Below, in pieces: positions 63,071 to 64,000 of a stretch of 64,000 bases of DNA. The notes beneath the pieces were generated by a model, which was given only the letters and a program-made list of their open reading frames with translations, had not been told where the DNA came from and searched no databases. The translations under genes were made by a program, and so were the position numbers. Source of the DNA: Thalassospira mesophila (GTDB taxonomy: Bacteria; Pseudomonadota; Alphaproteobacteria; Rhodospirillales; Thalassospiraceae); assembly GCF_002115755.1 (NCBI RefSeq), contig NZ_JFKA01000010.1, forward strand, positions 62,001 through 126,000. The letters run 5' to 3'. Position 1 is the first letter of the stretch, and each line of letters begins with the position of its first letter.

Positions 63071-63328
63071 ATGTTAACACTTAAAGACTGCTTCGACTTT
63101 AGCGACCTTAACGAAGACGAAATCTGCGCTATTGCCGAATGTGAACACATCCCGATCATCAGTGCGCTTGAAGAAGGCGACAATCTGGTTCACAGCGCAC
63201 GGGGTCGTCAGCGCATTGCCAAAATGCTGCTGCAACGTGCCAAAGAATGCGATTTACGTGGCATGGATGGCCATGCCACGCAATTACGCTGCATTCACAA
63301 GGCTTTCATCACCCGCTTTGGGCCTTAA
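63071..63328 (+). CDS. Small conserved hypothetical protein
   Basis: An 85-residue acidic helical protein (CFDFSDLNEDEICAIAECEH, then IPIISALEEGDNLVHSA) with a basic C-terminal half (GRQRIAKMLLQRAKECDLRG). GGAGG lies 6 nt before the ATG, so expression is well supported. No family recognised. It sits alone between the gph-like gene and the pseudouridine synthase gene. Confidence 0.7.
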   Translation: MLTLKDCFDFSDLNEDEICAIAECEHIPIISALEEGDNLVHSARGRQRIAKMLLQRAKECDLRGMDGHATQLRCIHKAFITRFGP

Positions 63329-63413
63329 CGCGCCATAATGGATGATGCGAACACACACCGTATCCGGGGCCAACCGGGCCGGTGTCTGGTTGTTTGCGGC
63401 CCGGACAAGGCCA

Positions 63414-64000
63414 TTACCGTCGGGAATCGTCCCGACGGAATGGTTTCTTTTCTTTTTCCCGGTGAATTTCGGGTGTCAAAAACTTGGTTGCCGTTTTCGG
63501 ATCGAAATTCAACGCTTTCATGCTTTCGCTGAAATGCGGTGGTACCGGTGCCTCGATAATAACGCGATAGCCCGTTACCGGGTGCGGAAAATCGATTGCG
63601 CGGGCATGCAAATGCATCTGGGTGGACAAACCATCGCTGAACGCTTTGGTGCCGCCATATTTTCCATCGCCCAAAATCGGGCAACCAATCGCCTCGCAAT
63701 GGGCGCGCAACTGGTGGGTACGCCCGGTTAGCGGCGACAGGGCCAGCCAGGCGGCTCTGCGCCCCGCACGGGCCAGCTGGCGATAAATCGTTTGCGCCGA
63801 CTTCCCTTCCTTGGTGTCGATCACCATTTTTTCGCCGCCCTTGCCGCCCTGTTTGGCCAGCGGGGCGTCTATCATGCCTTCGCGTTCAGTCGGCGCGCCT
63901 GAAACCAGCGCCCAATACAGCTTGCGAGTGGTTTTATCCTTGAACGCCCGGGTCAGCGATGCGGCCGCCGATGCCGAGCGTGCCAGCAACAACACACCAC
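63414..64000 (-). CDS. RluA-family pseudouridine synthase, 3' part (runs off the window)
   Basis: The last 195 residues of an RluA/RluC-type pseudouridine synthase. The reading frame is open to the window edge and begins within the segment GVLLLARS that follows the catalytic Asp loop (the RLDxxTSG loop itself is outside). FKDKTTRKLYWALVSG, the PLTGRTHQLRAHCEAIGCPI core and the LGDGKYGG motif are clear. The 40-residue basic tail (EIHREKEKKPFRRDDSRR) is unusual. It probably modifies 23S rRNA, as RluC or RluD do; which one is not certain. Confidence 0.9.
   Translation of the reverse strand, partial: GVLLLARSASAAASLTRAFKDKTTRKLYWALVSGAPTEREGMIDAPLAKQGGKGGEKMVIDTKEGKSAQTIYRQLARAGRRAAWLALSPLTGRTHQLRAHCEAIGCPILGDGKYGGTKAFSDGLSTQMHLHARAIDFPHPVTGYRVIIEAPVPPHFSESMKALNFDPKTATKFLTPEIHREKEKKPFRRDDSRR

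Overview
The window looks like chromosome of an alphaproteobacterium of the Rhodospirillales type, most like Thalassospira. The evidence is moderately high GC, two proteins of the alphaproteobacterial aa3-oxidase subunit IV family, an ATP12-type chaperone, a DUF1244 protein, a DUF2066 / AI-2E / HdaA block beside purMN, and a SAM-II riboswitch. This placement is inference from gene content only. I saw no rRNA, tRNA, CRISPR array, prophage or complete insertion sequence.

Layout. 1-9.4 kb: two lipoproteins (one cut by the window edge), aspS, a SixA-type phosphatase, and the ppk1-ppx polyphosphate pair. 9.4-13.1 kb: an accessory redox block with a LysR regulator, a QorB-like reductase, an HxlR regulator, a SnoaL-like protein and an SDR. 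13.2-22.7 kb: rnd, a RimK protein-glutamylation cluster, hdaA, an AI-2E family permease, a DUF2066 protein, and purMN. 22.9-28.3 kb: two tiny single-helix proteins, a chemoreceptor, ndk and an ABC-F ATPase. 28.4-30.9 kb: metNIQ methionine importer behind a SAM-II riboswitch and a terminator. 31-35.2 kb: holC, pepA, nnrS behind an FNR-like box, and a GNAT acetyltransferase. 35.2-39.0 kb: one AT-rich gene for a 1262-residue SIR2-domain protein, the clearest transferred defence-type gene here. 39.1-42.7 kb: the AmmeMemoRadiSam genes and cysQ. 42.7-46.4 kb: a non-coding stretch with a 150-bp MITE, a small membrane protein whose end was rewritten by that MITE, sua5, an FAD-linked oxidase, and a structured non-coding block. 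46.4-49 kb: a secreted acid phosphatase, acylphosphatase, DUF1244 and HAD genes. 49.4-55.5 kb: pccAB (propionyl-CoA carboxylase) and a PAS-GGDEF diguanylate cyclase. 56-64 kb: ATP12, an NMT1-type ABC importer, a dienelactone hydrolase, two HAD phosphatases, an SRPBCC protein, a small unknown protein, and the 3' part of an RluA-family pseudouridine synthase.

How the genes fit together. Most of the window is housekeeping: translation fidelity (aspS, sua5, rimK, rluC-like), nucleotides (purMN, ndk, cysQ), replication control (hdaA, holC), polyphosphate, and propionate or branched-chain carbon use. Several genes have regulation readable in the sequence: the SAM-II switch before metNIQ, an FNR-like box before nnrS, a Pho-box-like site before ppk1, and a long inverted repeat before purM. 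The accessory interest lies in the SIR2 gene, the MITE, the AmmeMemoRadiSam genes, the RimK/RimB/aspartoacylase cluster and the tandem micro-proteins.
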